From MED-G105 sp039025235 (GTDB taxonomy: Bacteria; Pseudomonadota; Alphaproteobacteria; Caulobacterales; Parvularculaceae): a stretch of DNA of 64,000 bases. Made by a program: the position numbers and the translations under genes. The stretch is taken from NCBI GenBank assembly GCA_039025235.1, contig JBCCOS010000011.1, positions 62,001 to 126,000 of the forward strand, written 5' to 3'. The notes below the pieces were generated by a model that saw only the letters and a list, made by a program, of their open reading frames with translations, was not told the DNA's origin and made no database searches. Numbering within the stretch: position 1 is the first letter of the stretch; each line of letters begins with the position of its first letter. Positions 7,767 to 16,068 of the stretch are shown piece after piece.

Positions 7767-10214
7767 CTAAAAGCGGTAACGAACACGGACAATGAATTGT
7801 CTTGGAGGAATTAGCACGTCTCCGGTGGCGCCGACGCCGAATACATCGGTAAAGCGGGCGTTAATACCGTCAGTATCAGTTAGATTACGTATAACAAGTT
7901 CAACACCGAAACCGTTGTCTTTAAAGGTCTGAGATAGGAAGATATTGAAGAGATCGTAGCCCTCGACCTCGTCGACAATTGGGTTGTTAAATATGCGCTG
8001 TTGAAAAGCGCCGCGATGGGTCCACTGAAATGATGCAAGTGCTTCGCCGAGTTTGTTTGGTACGGTATAATTCAGACGAATAAAGCTTGTCACGTTTGGC
8101 GTTTTGGCTAGCTCATTACCACTTACATTGACAATTTGATCCGCACGCGCCTGTTCAATGGCCGGCCCAAAAAGGAATTCGCCATTGCCAAGGAGGGTGT
8201 TTGTCGTTTCTTCTGCATCGACATTATCCAGTGCTAGAAAATCTTCCGTAATCTCTGTTTCAATAAAAGCGATGTTGGCTTCTATAAAGAAATTATCAGT
8301 GATCGCAGCAAGAAACTCAGCCTCAATTCCGTAGATTTCACTTTGCGGTATGCTGTCGACGCCTCCTTGAAAAACATTGGGATCGGTCGCCTGGAACTGC
8401 AGGTTTTTATAATCGTAATAAAACGCAGCGAGGTTAGCGCGAAGGCGTCCACCGATATAATCGCCCTTCACCCCGAGCTCGTAGGCATTCACTGATTCTT
8501 CGCCGAAGGTTGGTTTTACGAGGGGCGGGGCTGCGTCACCATCGAAGCCGAATGTGAGGTTTGAGCCACCGGGCTTGTGGCCGCGGGTATAGGACAAATA
8601 GGCAAGTTGATTTGTTGGCAAAGTGTATTCAATGGCAACACGACCCGTGAATGCTGTGTCGTTCTGCTCTAAGATGACAGGATCAACACCGTTCGGCAGT
8701 GTAAAGAAATTAAATGTTTCACTATCAACGGCGTCGTTTGAATATCGCACGCCTCCCGTCAAACTTACCGTATCCGATAGGGGATAAGTTCCCTGGCCAT
8801 AGAACGAAAAACTCTCTCGCGTAAGGAAGGATCGTGTCTGGAAGCCGAGGTCCGTTCCGTCGGGCGCGAAACCAAGCAAGAATATCGGATCGTTCGTATT
8901 GAATGGATCAAACTCATTGTCGGGAAGTGTTGTCGTATCGCCGTTTACGCCGATGAGATCCAGTAACTCAAAGAAACGAAAGTCGACATCCTCGTTGAAA
9001 TAAAACGCGCCGACAACCCAATCAAGCTTTCCGAACAAGGGGTCGCGCGAAACCAGGTTCACTTCTCCAACCCACGCGTCAACCGTACTGGCGTTTGTTA
9101 AGACGAAGCTATCTACAAACGCGTTATCCGTACGATCGTTATCTTGCGCTTGCGCTATTTCGTTCCGTTGATAACTTCCGAGGGCTTTGAGCGTGAAACT
9201 TGGAAAGTTATAGGTCGCTGTAGCCGCATAAATATCCGAAGTCAGCCCAAAGGCAGATGGAGAATCCTGCGAAAATTGGCGATTGCCGTCCTGATCGCGC
9301 AAGGGGGTTGGGTCTGCCAAACCGAAATTGGCTGTTCCATTTGTGTCTTGATCAAACTGTTGAGCGGTGAAGTCGAACGACAACGCGTCCGTTGGCTCCC
9401 ATCGACCGCGCACGCGCCATGAGAGATTATTGAGGTCGTCGCGTTTCTGGCCGATGGGGGAAATATCTCCCAGAAAAGCAAATTCGTCAAAACCAGCGAC
9501 ATTGGTGAACTGGTCGAAATTCAAATTGTTTGCCGTTGTGGTGACGTTGGTGGCTGTACCATCTTGGTCAAGAAAATTAACTGATGCCCGCAGCGCAAAT
9601 GTTTTGGATATTGGAACATTGATTGAGCTACGGACATTAATATAATCGAAGGATCCATAGGCGACATCGGCGACACCCTCAAATTGCTCGGTATTTGGTT
9701 TTTTGCTGGTGACGTTAATTGCGCCACCGATAGAGTTTTGACCGAATAGCGTACCCTGAGGGCCTCTCAGCACTTCCACTTGCTCTACATCGAGAAAGTC
9801 CGTTTTCAATGCAAATTGTGAAGCGATGTAAACGCCGTCTAAATGGAATGATACAGAAGGGTTGACGATATCATTTTGATTGCCTTCATTACCGACCCCC
9901 CGGATCGAGATGACCGGACGAAAATCTTCACTGGTATTCACGGTTATTCCCGGCGCCAAAGCGCTGAGATCGATGAAGTTGCGAACGCTTTTGATGTCGA
10001 GGTCACGGTCAGAAAAAACGGACACGGACTGCGATAGGTCCTGCAGATTTTCATTGCGCTTTTCAGCTGTGACAATCACTTCTTCAAAAATACTATTTTC
10101 GTTTTGTGCCATCACGTGCGTGGAAATAGTGACATTAACTACAAGTCCAAAAGCCGCCACGCGCGAAGCGTAGTGCGACAATTCATTCACTGTATTTGGC
10201 GTGGATTTAATCAT
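7767..10214 (-). CDS. TonB-dependent receptor, full length
   Basis: The 815-residue protein has an atypical, longish export signal ending near HVMAQ (about residue 36), then a TonB box (EEVIVTAEKR) and a plug domain of about residues 45-165 with SIRGVGN, EQVEVLRGPQGTLFGQNSIGGAIN and an NVTSKKP segment. A large 22-strand type barrel follows and closes with RVRYRF, ending in Phe. The VTAEKR style is that of the large receptor group of Sphingomonadales-like bacteria that import plant compounds, sugars or vitamins rather than siderophores. No iron box is visible in its upstream region. The substrate is open; the divergent, unlinked neighbours give little help. Confidence 0.92.
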   Translation of the reverse strand: MIKSTPNTVNELSHYASRVAAFGLVVNVTISTHVMAQNENSIFEEVIVTAEKRNENLQDLSQSVSVFSDRDLDIKSVRNFIDLSALAPGITVNTSEDFRPVISIRGVGNEGNQNDIVNPSVSFHLDGVYIASQFALKTDFLDVEQVEVLRGPQGTLFGQNSIGGAINVTSKKPNTEQFEGVADVAYGSFDYINVRSSINVPISKTFALRASVNFLDQDGTATNVTTTANNLNFDQFTNVAGFDEFAFLGDISPIGQKRDDLNNLSWRVRGRWEPTDALSFDFTAQQFDQDTNGTANFGLADPTPLRDQDGNRQFSQDSPSAFGLTSDIYAATATYNFPSFTLKALGSYQRNEIAQAQDNDRTDNAFVDSFVLTNASTVDAWVGEVNLVSRDPLFGKLDWVVGAFYFNEDVDFRFFELLDLIGVNGDTTTLPDNEFDPFNTNDPIFLLGFAPDGTDLGFQTRSFLTRESFSFYGQGTYPLSDTVSLTGGVRYSNDAVDSETFNFFTLPNGVDPVILEQNDTAFTGRVAIEYTLPTNQLAYLSYTRGHKPGGSNLTFGFDGDAAPPLVKPTFGEESVNAYELGVKGDYIGGRLRANLAAFYYDYKNLQFQATDPNVFQGGVDSIPQSEIYGIEAEFLAAITDNFFIEANIAFIETEITEDFLALDNVDAEETTNTLLGNGEFLFGPAIEQARADQIVNVSGNELAKTPNVTSFIRLNYTVPNKLGEALASFQWTHRGAFQQRIFNNPIVDEVEGYDLFNIFLSQTFKDNGFGVELVIRNLTDTDGINARFTDVFGVGATGDVLIPPRQFIVRVRYRF

Positions 10215-10387
10215 GATGGCCTTCGTTCGGTGTCGCCTTCTTGCGAAAAGAAACTCTTAACAGAAGGAAGCCCCTTTTTTCTCGAATTTATCAGTAACCC
10301 AATTGACTAATCCTTATCGGGCGAAGTCTTACTTTCGAGATCTGTGGCTTTCCAAGATGCGATAATATGTTTTGGTTCAATTGGCTA

Positions 10388-11686
10388 TCAATTTAGGAAT
10401 GTGAATTTTCCCAGAAACAACAGGGCGAGGACTGCGATGCCAACTTGGTCAGGTGCATACTTGCCAGACGCTATTTTTAAAAATGCATAACTGATAAAGC
10501 CAAAGCCAATCCCGGTCGCAATCGAGAACGTTAATGGCATCGACACGGCCATTATAAGACAGGGAATATAGGTGGTTTCCTCCTCCCAATCGATTTTGGC
10601 AATACTCGCTGCCATGACGCATCCAATGTAAACGAGTGCAGCACCGGTCGCATAACTTTCGATTGCTCCGGCAAGTGGCGCAAAAAAGGGTCCGAATAGA
10701 AACAGCGTGGCCACGGTTATAGCGGTAAGCCCGGTTCGTCCGCCGGCTTTGACGCCAGCGACACTCTCAACATAACTTGTAGTTGTAGAGGTTCCGACCA
10801 CTGCGCCCGCAACGGTAGCGAGAGAGTCGGATAGCATCGCGCGGGAAAGATTGGGTATCTCCCCTTTATCATTTACAAGGCCAGCGGGCTGCGCAATACC
10901 GATAAATGTTCCTGTCGCCTCGAATGTATCGACAAACAAAAGGCTGATGACCACCGCTGCTAGCGTTAGGTCGAAAGCACTCACCGGGTCGAACGCAAAA
11001 AGGGTCGGTGAGATGTCAGGCGGTGCCGACATAATTCCATTAAAGGTTGATGCGCCGGTAAAGTTACCAACGATAGTGATGGCTAAGATACCGACCAAAA
11101 TTGCGCCTGGGAACTTCCTTGTATCCAAGACAGCGATGATAAAAAAACACGCAATTGCCAGTAAAACGACCGGTGATGTTATATCTCCCAAGCTGACAAG
11201 CGTTGCAGGATTATCGACAATGATTCCGGCATCGGAAAGACCAATGATCACGAGAAATAATCCAATTCCTGACGCCATGGCATATTTCAAGTCACGCGGT
11301 ATCGCTTTCACAATCCATTCCCGCGCCGGTGTGAGGCTTAGGATCACGAACCCAACGCCAGATAGGAAAACCGCCCCGAGCGCTGTTTGCCATGGGATAC
11401 CCATGCCGATGACTACGCCATACGTAAAATAAGCATTGAGGCCCATACCGGGCGCGAGTGCAATAGGTAGATTAGCGTACAGCCCCATGATCAGTGAGCC
11501 GATCGCTGCCGCCAGGCAAGTTGCGACAAGCACTGCGTTGTCGTCCATACCGGCGTTTTCAAGGATCGATGGATTAACAAAGATTATGTAGGACATTGTC
11601 AGGAAGGTGGTCACCCCCGCGACTAGTTCCGTTTTTAAATCCGTACTGTTCTCTTTAAGTTTAAAATATCTTTCAAGAACATTCAT
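10388..11686 (-). CDS. NCS2-family purine permease, AzgA-like (adenine/guanine/hypoxanthine)
   Basis: The 432-residue integral membrane protein has 12-14 hydrophobic segments. Its start (RYFKLKENSTDLKTELVAG) and the next helix with TFLTMSYIIFVNP are hallmarks of the AzgA/GhxP branch of the nucleobase-cation symporter 2 family. The motifs ALAPGMGLNAYF and ESVAGVKAGGRTGLTA match positions that line the substrate site in this branch. It probably imports purine bases with protons. It is monocistronic, and no purine riboswitch could be recognised in its leader. Confidence 0.9.
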   Translation of the reverse strand: MNVLERYFKLKENSTDLKTELVAGVTTFLTMSYIIFVNPSILENAGMDDNAVLVATCLAAAIGSLIMGLYANLPIALAPGMGLNAYFTYGVVIGMGIPWQTALGAVFLSGVGFVILSLTPAREWIVKAIPRDLKYAMASGIGLFLVIIGLSDAGIIVDNPATLVSLGDITSPVVLLAIACFFIIAVLDTRKFPGAILVGILAITIVGNFTGASTFNGIMSAPPDISPTLFAFDPVSAFDLTLAAVVISLLFVDTFEATGTFIGIAQPAGLVNDKGEIPNLSRAMLSDSLATVAGAVVGTSTTTSYVESVAGVKAGGRTGLTAITVATLFLFGPFFAPLAGAIESYATGAALVYIGCVMAASIAKIDWEEETTYIPCLIMAVSMPLTFSIATGIGFGFISYAFLKIASGKYAPDQVGIAVLALLFLGKFTFLN

Positions 11687-12350
11687 CGATGATCAATTCA
11701 GCAAGCGCTATCCGTCGGGCCCATGCCACCCCGCTTCGTTGACAATTGTTGGCAGATTTCGATGGGAATAAAGCACTGACCGACGCGGAATTGCAAGGCT
11801 TGCTTGATTGCTTTTACCGGTCCTTGTACCTTTCATTTCATGGGTTTTGGATTATTGCCTTAACCTAAAAGTTGCGTTCGCCGCATGACGATCAATCGGA
11901 CCACGCGCCACCCGGGTGCAGGTCAGTCGCCGAGATGACTGGTAATAGCATCGATTTAACCATTCTCAACGTCACGTGCCGGTTTCTCGCATTTCTTGAT
12001 AGAATACGATTATGTCTAATTGGTGATGCCGCTTTTGAAAGTGAGGCGGGCTCTATTAATTTGTTTGAGTGATTATTCGACAAAGGCCCTCTATTATTTG
12101 CCTTTCACTTATCCGATCGAGAATAAGAAGTAAGGTAGCAAGGATTGAACATTCCTAGGATAGACTATTATAGCTAAAACCATCGCTGTTCATACTGAGC
12201 GAATATCCCTGGTCGATGGCCGTTGGCTAATTTTGCCTAAAACCGTAAGTGGTTCAATCAGGGAGCTCAAAGCTTAGCGTTAGGGTTTTGCGTCTTATTT
12301 CGAATAACGTCATGAGACAGATTAATTACGAGTTTTATTAGGTCATCTTG
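11687..12350. other. Intergenic region with EF-hand-like fragment
   Basis: There is no credible full gene. Plus-strand bases 11746-11865 form a 39-codon open stretch (possible TTG start) that encodes DFDGNKALTDAEL, fitting an EF-hand calcium loop (Asp-x-Asp-Gly-Asn-x-x-Leu-x-x-x-Glu). It is too short to be a normal EF-hand protein and may be a gene remnant. The rest, to the glucokinase start, shows no repeat or RNA structure that I can defend. Confidence 0.25.
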
Positions 12351-13310
12351 ATGGTTGAGCATTTTCTTATTGCGGATATTGGTGGTACAAATGCGCGTTT
12401 CGCGATTGCGACGGCCCGTGGAGATGGGATAGAAGTCGATCAAGTAAAATCGTTTTTAACTAACGACTATGATACGGGCGTCGCAGCAATTGAGTCGTAT
12501 CTGGTATCAGTGAAGGTTCGTCCGGATACTGCTTGCCTCGCGGCGGCAGGACCTCTGGTAAATGATACCGTGAGGTTTACGAACACCCATTGGGTTTTAC
12601 AGTTGGCAGAGATGCGAGAGGCGTTCGGTTTTAATCATATCCGCATCGTTAATGATTTTTATGCATTAGCCTCGGGTGTTCATGCTTTATCAGACGATAA
12701 TTTTCTTAAGTTGAACCCTGGTACGCCGGTGCCAAATGCCCCCCAATTAGTTATCGGTCCTGGGACTGGATTCGGCCAAGCTTTAATCATACCGACACAG
12801 AATGGAAATGAGATTGTCGCGACGGAAGGCGGGCACCTGACATTTGCACCAATGACAAAAATTGAAAGGGAAATCAATGATATCGTCGCTTTGGAGTGCG
12901 GCCGTGTGTCGGTGGAACGATTGCTTTCTGGCCCTGGAATCGAAGCTATGTACGCGGCTCTTTGTGAGATACACGGCACTCGAGGCACCCTTAACAAGGC
13001 CGATGAAATTACGCGTGCTGCACTTTCTGAGCACTGTGTGATAGCGAGAGAGACCCTGAACATTTTTTGCGGTATTTTTGGACGGGTGTGTGGCGATGCC
13101 GTGCTGGCAACGGGCGCCCGCGGCGGCGTGCTAATCGGTGGCGGTATTTCGCCAAAGATTAAGTCGCTCTTACTGAAAAGCCAGTTTCTCGACAATTTCT
13201 ATGATAAGGGCAGATTATCTGATTATCTAAAAGCTGTCCCCATTCGCTTAATTGTATCGGAATCGATTGCCCTTTTGGGAGCCGCTCGAATTATCGCTCA
13301 ATCAACTTAA
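12351..13310 (+). CDS. glk: Glucokinase
   Basis: ATP-dependent phosphorylation of glucose to glucose 6-phosphate in the cytoplasm is expected. The 319-residue product has the phosphate-1 motif DIGGTNAR at residues 9-16, the GPGTGFGQA segment, EGGHLTFAP, which holds the glucose-contacting Glu and His, and the C-terminal GGGISPK adenosine motif. This is the proteobacterial (PF02685) glucokinase pattern rather than ROK. An in-frame TTG lies one codon upstream at 12348, but ATG 12351 is preferred, with AGG about ten bases upstream. The gene is alone, so Entner-Doudoroff partners are elsewhere. Two overlapping palindromes follow the stop codon. Confidence 0.9.
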   Translation: MVEHFLIADIGGTNARFAIATARGDGIEVDQVKSFLTNDYDTGVAAIESYLVSVKVRPDTACLAAAGPLVNDTVRFTNTHWVLQLAEMREAFGFNHIRIVNDFYALASGVHALSDDNFLKLNPGTPVPNAPQLVIGPGTGFGQALIIPTQNGNEIVATEGGHLTFAPMTKIEREINDIVALECGRVSVERLLSGPGIEAMYAALCEIHGTRGTLNKADEITRAALSEHCVIARETLNIFCGIFGRVCGDAVLATGARGGVLIGGGISPKIKSLLLKSQFLDNFYDKGRLSDYLKAVPIRLIVSESIALLGAARIIAQST

Positions 13311-13331
13311 CCTGATCAGGTCTATAGACCT
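13310..13331. promoter_or_regulatory. Two overlapping perfect palindromes after glk
   Basis: ACCTGATCAGGT (13310-13321) and AGGTCTATAGACCT (13318-13331) are both perfect inverted repeats sharing four bases. They start at the last base of the glk stop codon and lie about 155 bases before the next gene. They could be an operator or a processing or termination structure; no T-run follows. Confidence 0.3.
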
Positions 13332-13484
13332 AAATCACCCTGGAAAATCCAATCTGTATATTATCGCACGGGATAATGGCACCAGCCTATTGCGACGGTC
13401 CCCTTAGGTGTTATTGGTTGAGGGCACTCGTCCCATCTGCGCGATTGAATTACTGCCAACTTCATTGGCTCCAGGAGTTTCATC

Positions 13485-14018
13485 ATGACACTTGCCCTTA
13501 AACGCATTCACCATGTGGCGTACCGATGTAAAGATGCAAAAGAAACAGTAAACTTTTATCGGCGCGTTTTAAATATGGATTTCCAGTTGGCAATTGCCGA
13601 GGATCATGTGCCGTCTACAAAAGCGCCTGATCCCTACATGCACGTATTTTTGGATGCTGGCATGGGAAATGTGCTCGCCTTTTTTGAGTTGCCAACACAA
13701 GAGCCAATGGACCGTGACCGAAATACCCCTGAATGGGTTCAACATATTGCATTTGAAGTGGAGGATATCGATGCTCTCACTGAAGCAAAAGAACGGATCG
13801 AAGGCATGGGTATTGAAGTTTTAGGGCCTACCAATCATGGGATTTTTAAGTCGATCTATTTCTTTGACCCTAATGGGCACCGCATTGAACTAGCAGCAAA
13901 CACTAATACGCCAGAGCAACTTGAGAGGCTGCGAGAGGTCGCTGACGTGATGTTAGAAGAATGGTCGGAAACAAAACGAGCGCCGCGTCATGCCGATTGG
14001 TTGCATGCGGATAGTTAG
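13485..14018 (+). CDS. VOC-family metalloenzyme (dioxygenase/glyoxalase-like)
   Basis: The 177-residue product has the two-module vicinal-oxygen-chelate layout with a plausible metal triad: His at residue 9 or 10 (RIHHVAYR), His 87 (WVQHIAFEV) and Glu 135 (GHRIEL). The sequence around FKSIYFFDPNGHRIEL is typical of single-domain extradiol-dioxygenase-like or glyoxalase-like enzymes. AGGAG lies eight bases before ATG 13485. A fumarylacetoacetase-family gene follows 57 bases later, which points to breakdown of a ring-derived or diketo compound. The actual substrate is unknown. Confidence 0.8.
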   Translation: MTLALKRIHHVAYRCKDAKETVNFYRRVLNMDFQLAIAEDHVPSTKAPDPYMHVFLDAGMGNVLAFFELPTQEPMDRDRNTPEWVQHIAFEVEDIDALTEAKERIEGMGIEVLGPTNHGIFKSIYFFDPNGHRIELAANTNTPEQLERLREVADVMLEEWSETKRAPRHADWLHADS

Positions 14019-14075
14019 GTAATAAGAGATTCGCCCCACTCTTTTAACAACGTCAATTGCTCTGGATTATGTATT

Positions 14076-15089
14076 ATGAAGTTGGCAAGTCTTAAGTCAG
14101 GCCGTGACGGTCATCTCGTCATTGTCAGTGGTGATCTTTCTCGATGTATGTCCGCTGAGCACATAGTGCCGACATTACAGTCTGCATTGGACAACTGGTC
14201 GAATGTTGGCCCTCGGCTGGCTGCCTTAGCCTCTGACCTTGAAGACGACCAGTCTATTGGCGAGACCTTTAAACAGGATACTTGTGCGTCACCTTTGCCG
14301 CGCGCTTATCAGTGGGCTGATGGCTCTGCATATGTTAATCACGTAGAGCTCGTACGTAAGGCGCGTGGCGCGACGATGCCGGAAAGTTTCTGGACGGATC
14401 CTCTTATCTATCAAGGTGGATCTGATAGTTTTCTCGGTCCCCATGATGATATTGTGTTTGCGGATGATAAGACCTTTGGCATCGATATGGAAGCAGAGAT
14501 TGCCGTTATCGTTGACGATACGCCAATGGGCGTTTCAGCAGAAGAGGGGCTTGAACGGGTTCTGTTGGTGATGCTTGTGAACGACGTTTCCCTTCGCGGC
14601 TTAATACCAGCTGAATTGGCAAAGGGCTTTGGTTTTTTTCAATCAAAACCATCCAGCGCGTTTAGTCCATGTGCATTAACGCCAAGCGAATTAGGTGAGA
14701 ATTGGAAAGAAGGAAAGTTACACCTTCCATTGAATGTTCGTTACAATGGTGAACCTTTCGGGTGCGCTAATGCCGGAATCGATATGACGTTTAACTTCGG
14801 GCAATTGATTGCGCATGCCGCGAAAACGCGTCCGTTGTGTGCGGGAACAATTATTGGTTCAGGGACGGTTTCCAATAAGCTTGGTGAAGGGCCTGGAAAA
14901 CCAATTGCTGAAGGCGGCGTTGGATACTCTTGTATTGCTGAAATTCGGATGATTGAGACCATCGAAAATGGTGAACCCTCAACACGCTTTTTAACAAATG
15001 GTGACCGCGTCGAAATTGATATGTCTGACCTTAATGGCCGATGTTTGTTTGGACGTATTGATCAATTGGTTAAGGTTACTGGCGTGTAA
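14076..15089 (+). CDS. Fumarylacetoacetate hydrolase (FAH) family protein
   Basis: The product has 337 residues. The C-terminal FAH domain starts near residue 76 (RAYQWADGSAYVNHV). The metal-binding carboxylates are visible in DMEAEIAVIV (Glu 139, Glu 141) and in VNDVSLRGL. AGTIIGSGTVSN and the GGVGYSCIAE segment complete the fold. Members cleave C-C bonds of diketo acids such as fumarylacetoacetate or acylpyruvates, using Mg or Mn. With the VOC gene it probably forms a two-gene aromatic or tyrosine-type degradation unit. A genuine homogentisate pathway cannot be claimed because no homogentisate dioxygenase is present. Confidence 0.85.
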   Translation: MKLASLKSGRDGHLVIVSGDLSRCMSAEHIVPTLQSALDNWSNVGPRLAALASDLEDDQSIGETFKQDTCASPLPRAYQWADGSAYVNHVELVRKARGATMPESFWTDPLIYQGGSDSFLGPHDDIVFADDKTFGIDMEAEIAVIVDDTPMGVSAEEGLERVLLVMLVNDVSLRGLIPAELAKGFGFFQSKPSSAFSPCALTPSELGENWKEGKLHLPLNVRYNGEPFGCANAGIDMTFNFGQLIAHAAKTRPLCAGTIIGSGTVSNKLGEGPGKPIAEGGVGYSCIAEIRMIETIENGEPSTRFLTNGDRVEIDMSDLNGRCLFGRIDQLVKVTGV

Positions 15090-15231
15090 ATCAACTGCTT
15101 GAGGAGTTGTCTCAAGTATTACGACGAAATAGAAACTGTAATACTCGTCGTCCAATGACTGAATTAACAATTTTTCTGCTTACACCTAGTAGCGCTTAAT
15201 ACAAACAATAGGTTGACACCGACTTTGAGGA

Positions 15232-15825
15232 TTAGGCGACTTCTGTTGCCGACGACTGAATTTGGTCATTTAACATATTCTCTTCGAGGAGCCTATCGAA
15301 TTTAATGCCGGTTAACAAATAGTTATTCCGTACAACGTGCCCTGGTATGCCATCAAGTAAAACCGCTTGACCATCTGATAATTGGACGGTTGAAACGATC
15401 GCAGCGCCGGTCGCCGATATGTTTATAAGAGCAGCCATCTTTGTTTCATTGTTGAACTGAAGTGTAACAGGCTTGCCATCGCAATCGATCCTATCGTCAT
15501 CATCTTTTTTATATAATTGTAGTCGTGAAAGTGTGCGCGGTGCGTCTGGGGTCTGGTCCAGCAATTCGTCAAGACGTTTCTGAATGAATAAAGGTTCTTC
15601 TAACTTGAGGCCGAGTCCAAAAAAGGACGTTCGTTTGACGGTAGCATTGAAAATAGCGCCTCCCGCGAATTTTATTTCAAGGTTATCATTAACCGAGGCT
15701 TTTAGTTTAGTCGCGACACCCAATCCGTTGCCGGAAATATTAATCACCATTCCCCGTGCAAAGGAACTAGTCTCTGTACGAAGAAGGATTGGTATCCGTG
15801 AAGCTTTTCTTTCAAAGAGGCGCAC
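15232..15825 (-). CDS. Tandem PilZ-domain protein
   Basis: The 197-residue product contains two PilZ-like modules. The first has the RxxxR motif (Arg 6 and Arg 10) and NISGNGLG, the N/DxSxxG element that together bind cyclic di-GMP. The second has NISATGAAI but no obvious RxxxR, so it may be a structural or degenerate copy. There is no transmembrane segment. It is divergent from the chemoreceptor gene, and a c-di-GMP-responsive role in motility or surface behaviour is plausible from that context. Confidence 0.8.
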   Translation of the reverse strand: MRLFERKASRIPILLRTETSSFARGMVINISGNGLGVATKLKASVNDNLEIKFAGGAIFNATVKRTSFFGLGLKLEEPLFIQKRLDELLDQTPDAPRTLSRLQLYKKDDDDRIDCDGKPVTLQFNNETKMAALINISATGAAIVSTVQLSDGQAVLLDGIPGHVVRNNYLLTGIKFDRLLEENMLNDQIQSSATEVA

Positions 15826-16068
15826 AGTGTATACTCCAACAATATATGAGAGTGTTTAGTCGAAACTAATTGCTCAACCGTAAAATCTGCCCAGAAAATG
15901 AGAAAACCGAACAAAATCAGACACTTTATCCGAAATACGCTCGCTATTCGAACGACCATGCACTCATTATAAAGATCGGTGAGATACAAAGTGGTGCGGA
16001 ATTCTTTGTAGTAAACTAGAATTTAGGATTAATGCGATTTGATACTCATGTAGCGGAGGGAACCGGAC

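Noticed and set aside
11687..11870. Purine riboswitch upstream of the NCS2 permease
   Set aside because: No conserved three-way-junction loop sequences were found, and purine riboswitches are rare in Proteobacteria.
11872..12083. Two opposite short frames in the glk upstream gap
   Set aside because: They overlap on opposite strands, have no ribosome site and no recognisable motif.
15098..15116. CTTGAG/CTCAAG hairpin between FAH and PilZ genes as terminator
   Set aside because: The stem is short and not followed by a T-run, so it is too weak to list as a feature.
15744..15989. 81-codon minus-strand frame overlapping the PilZ start
   Set aside because: It overlaps the well-supported PilZ gene in another frame and has no domain.
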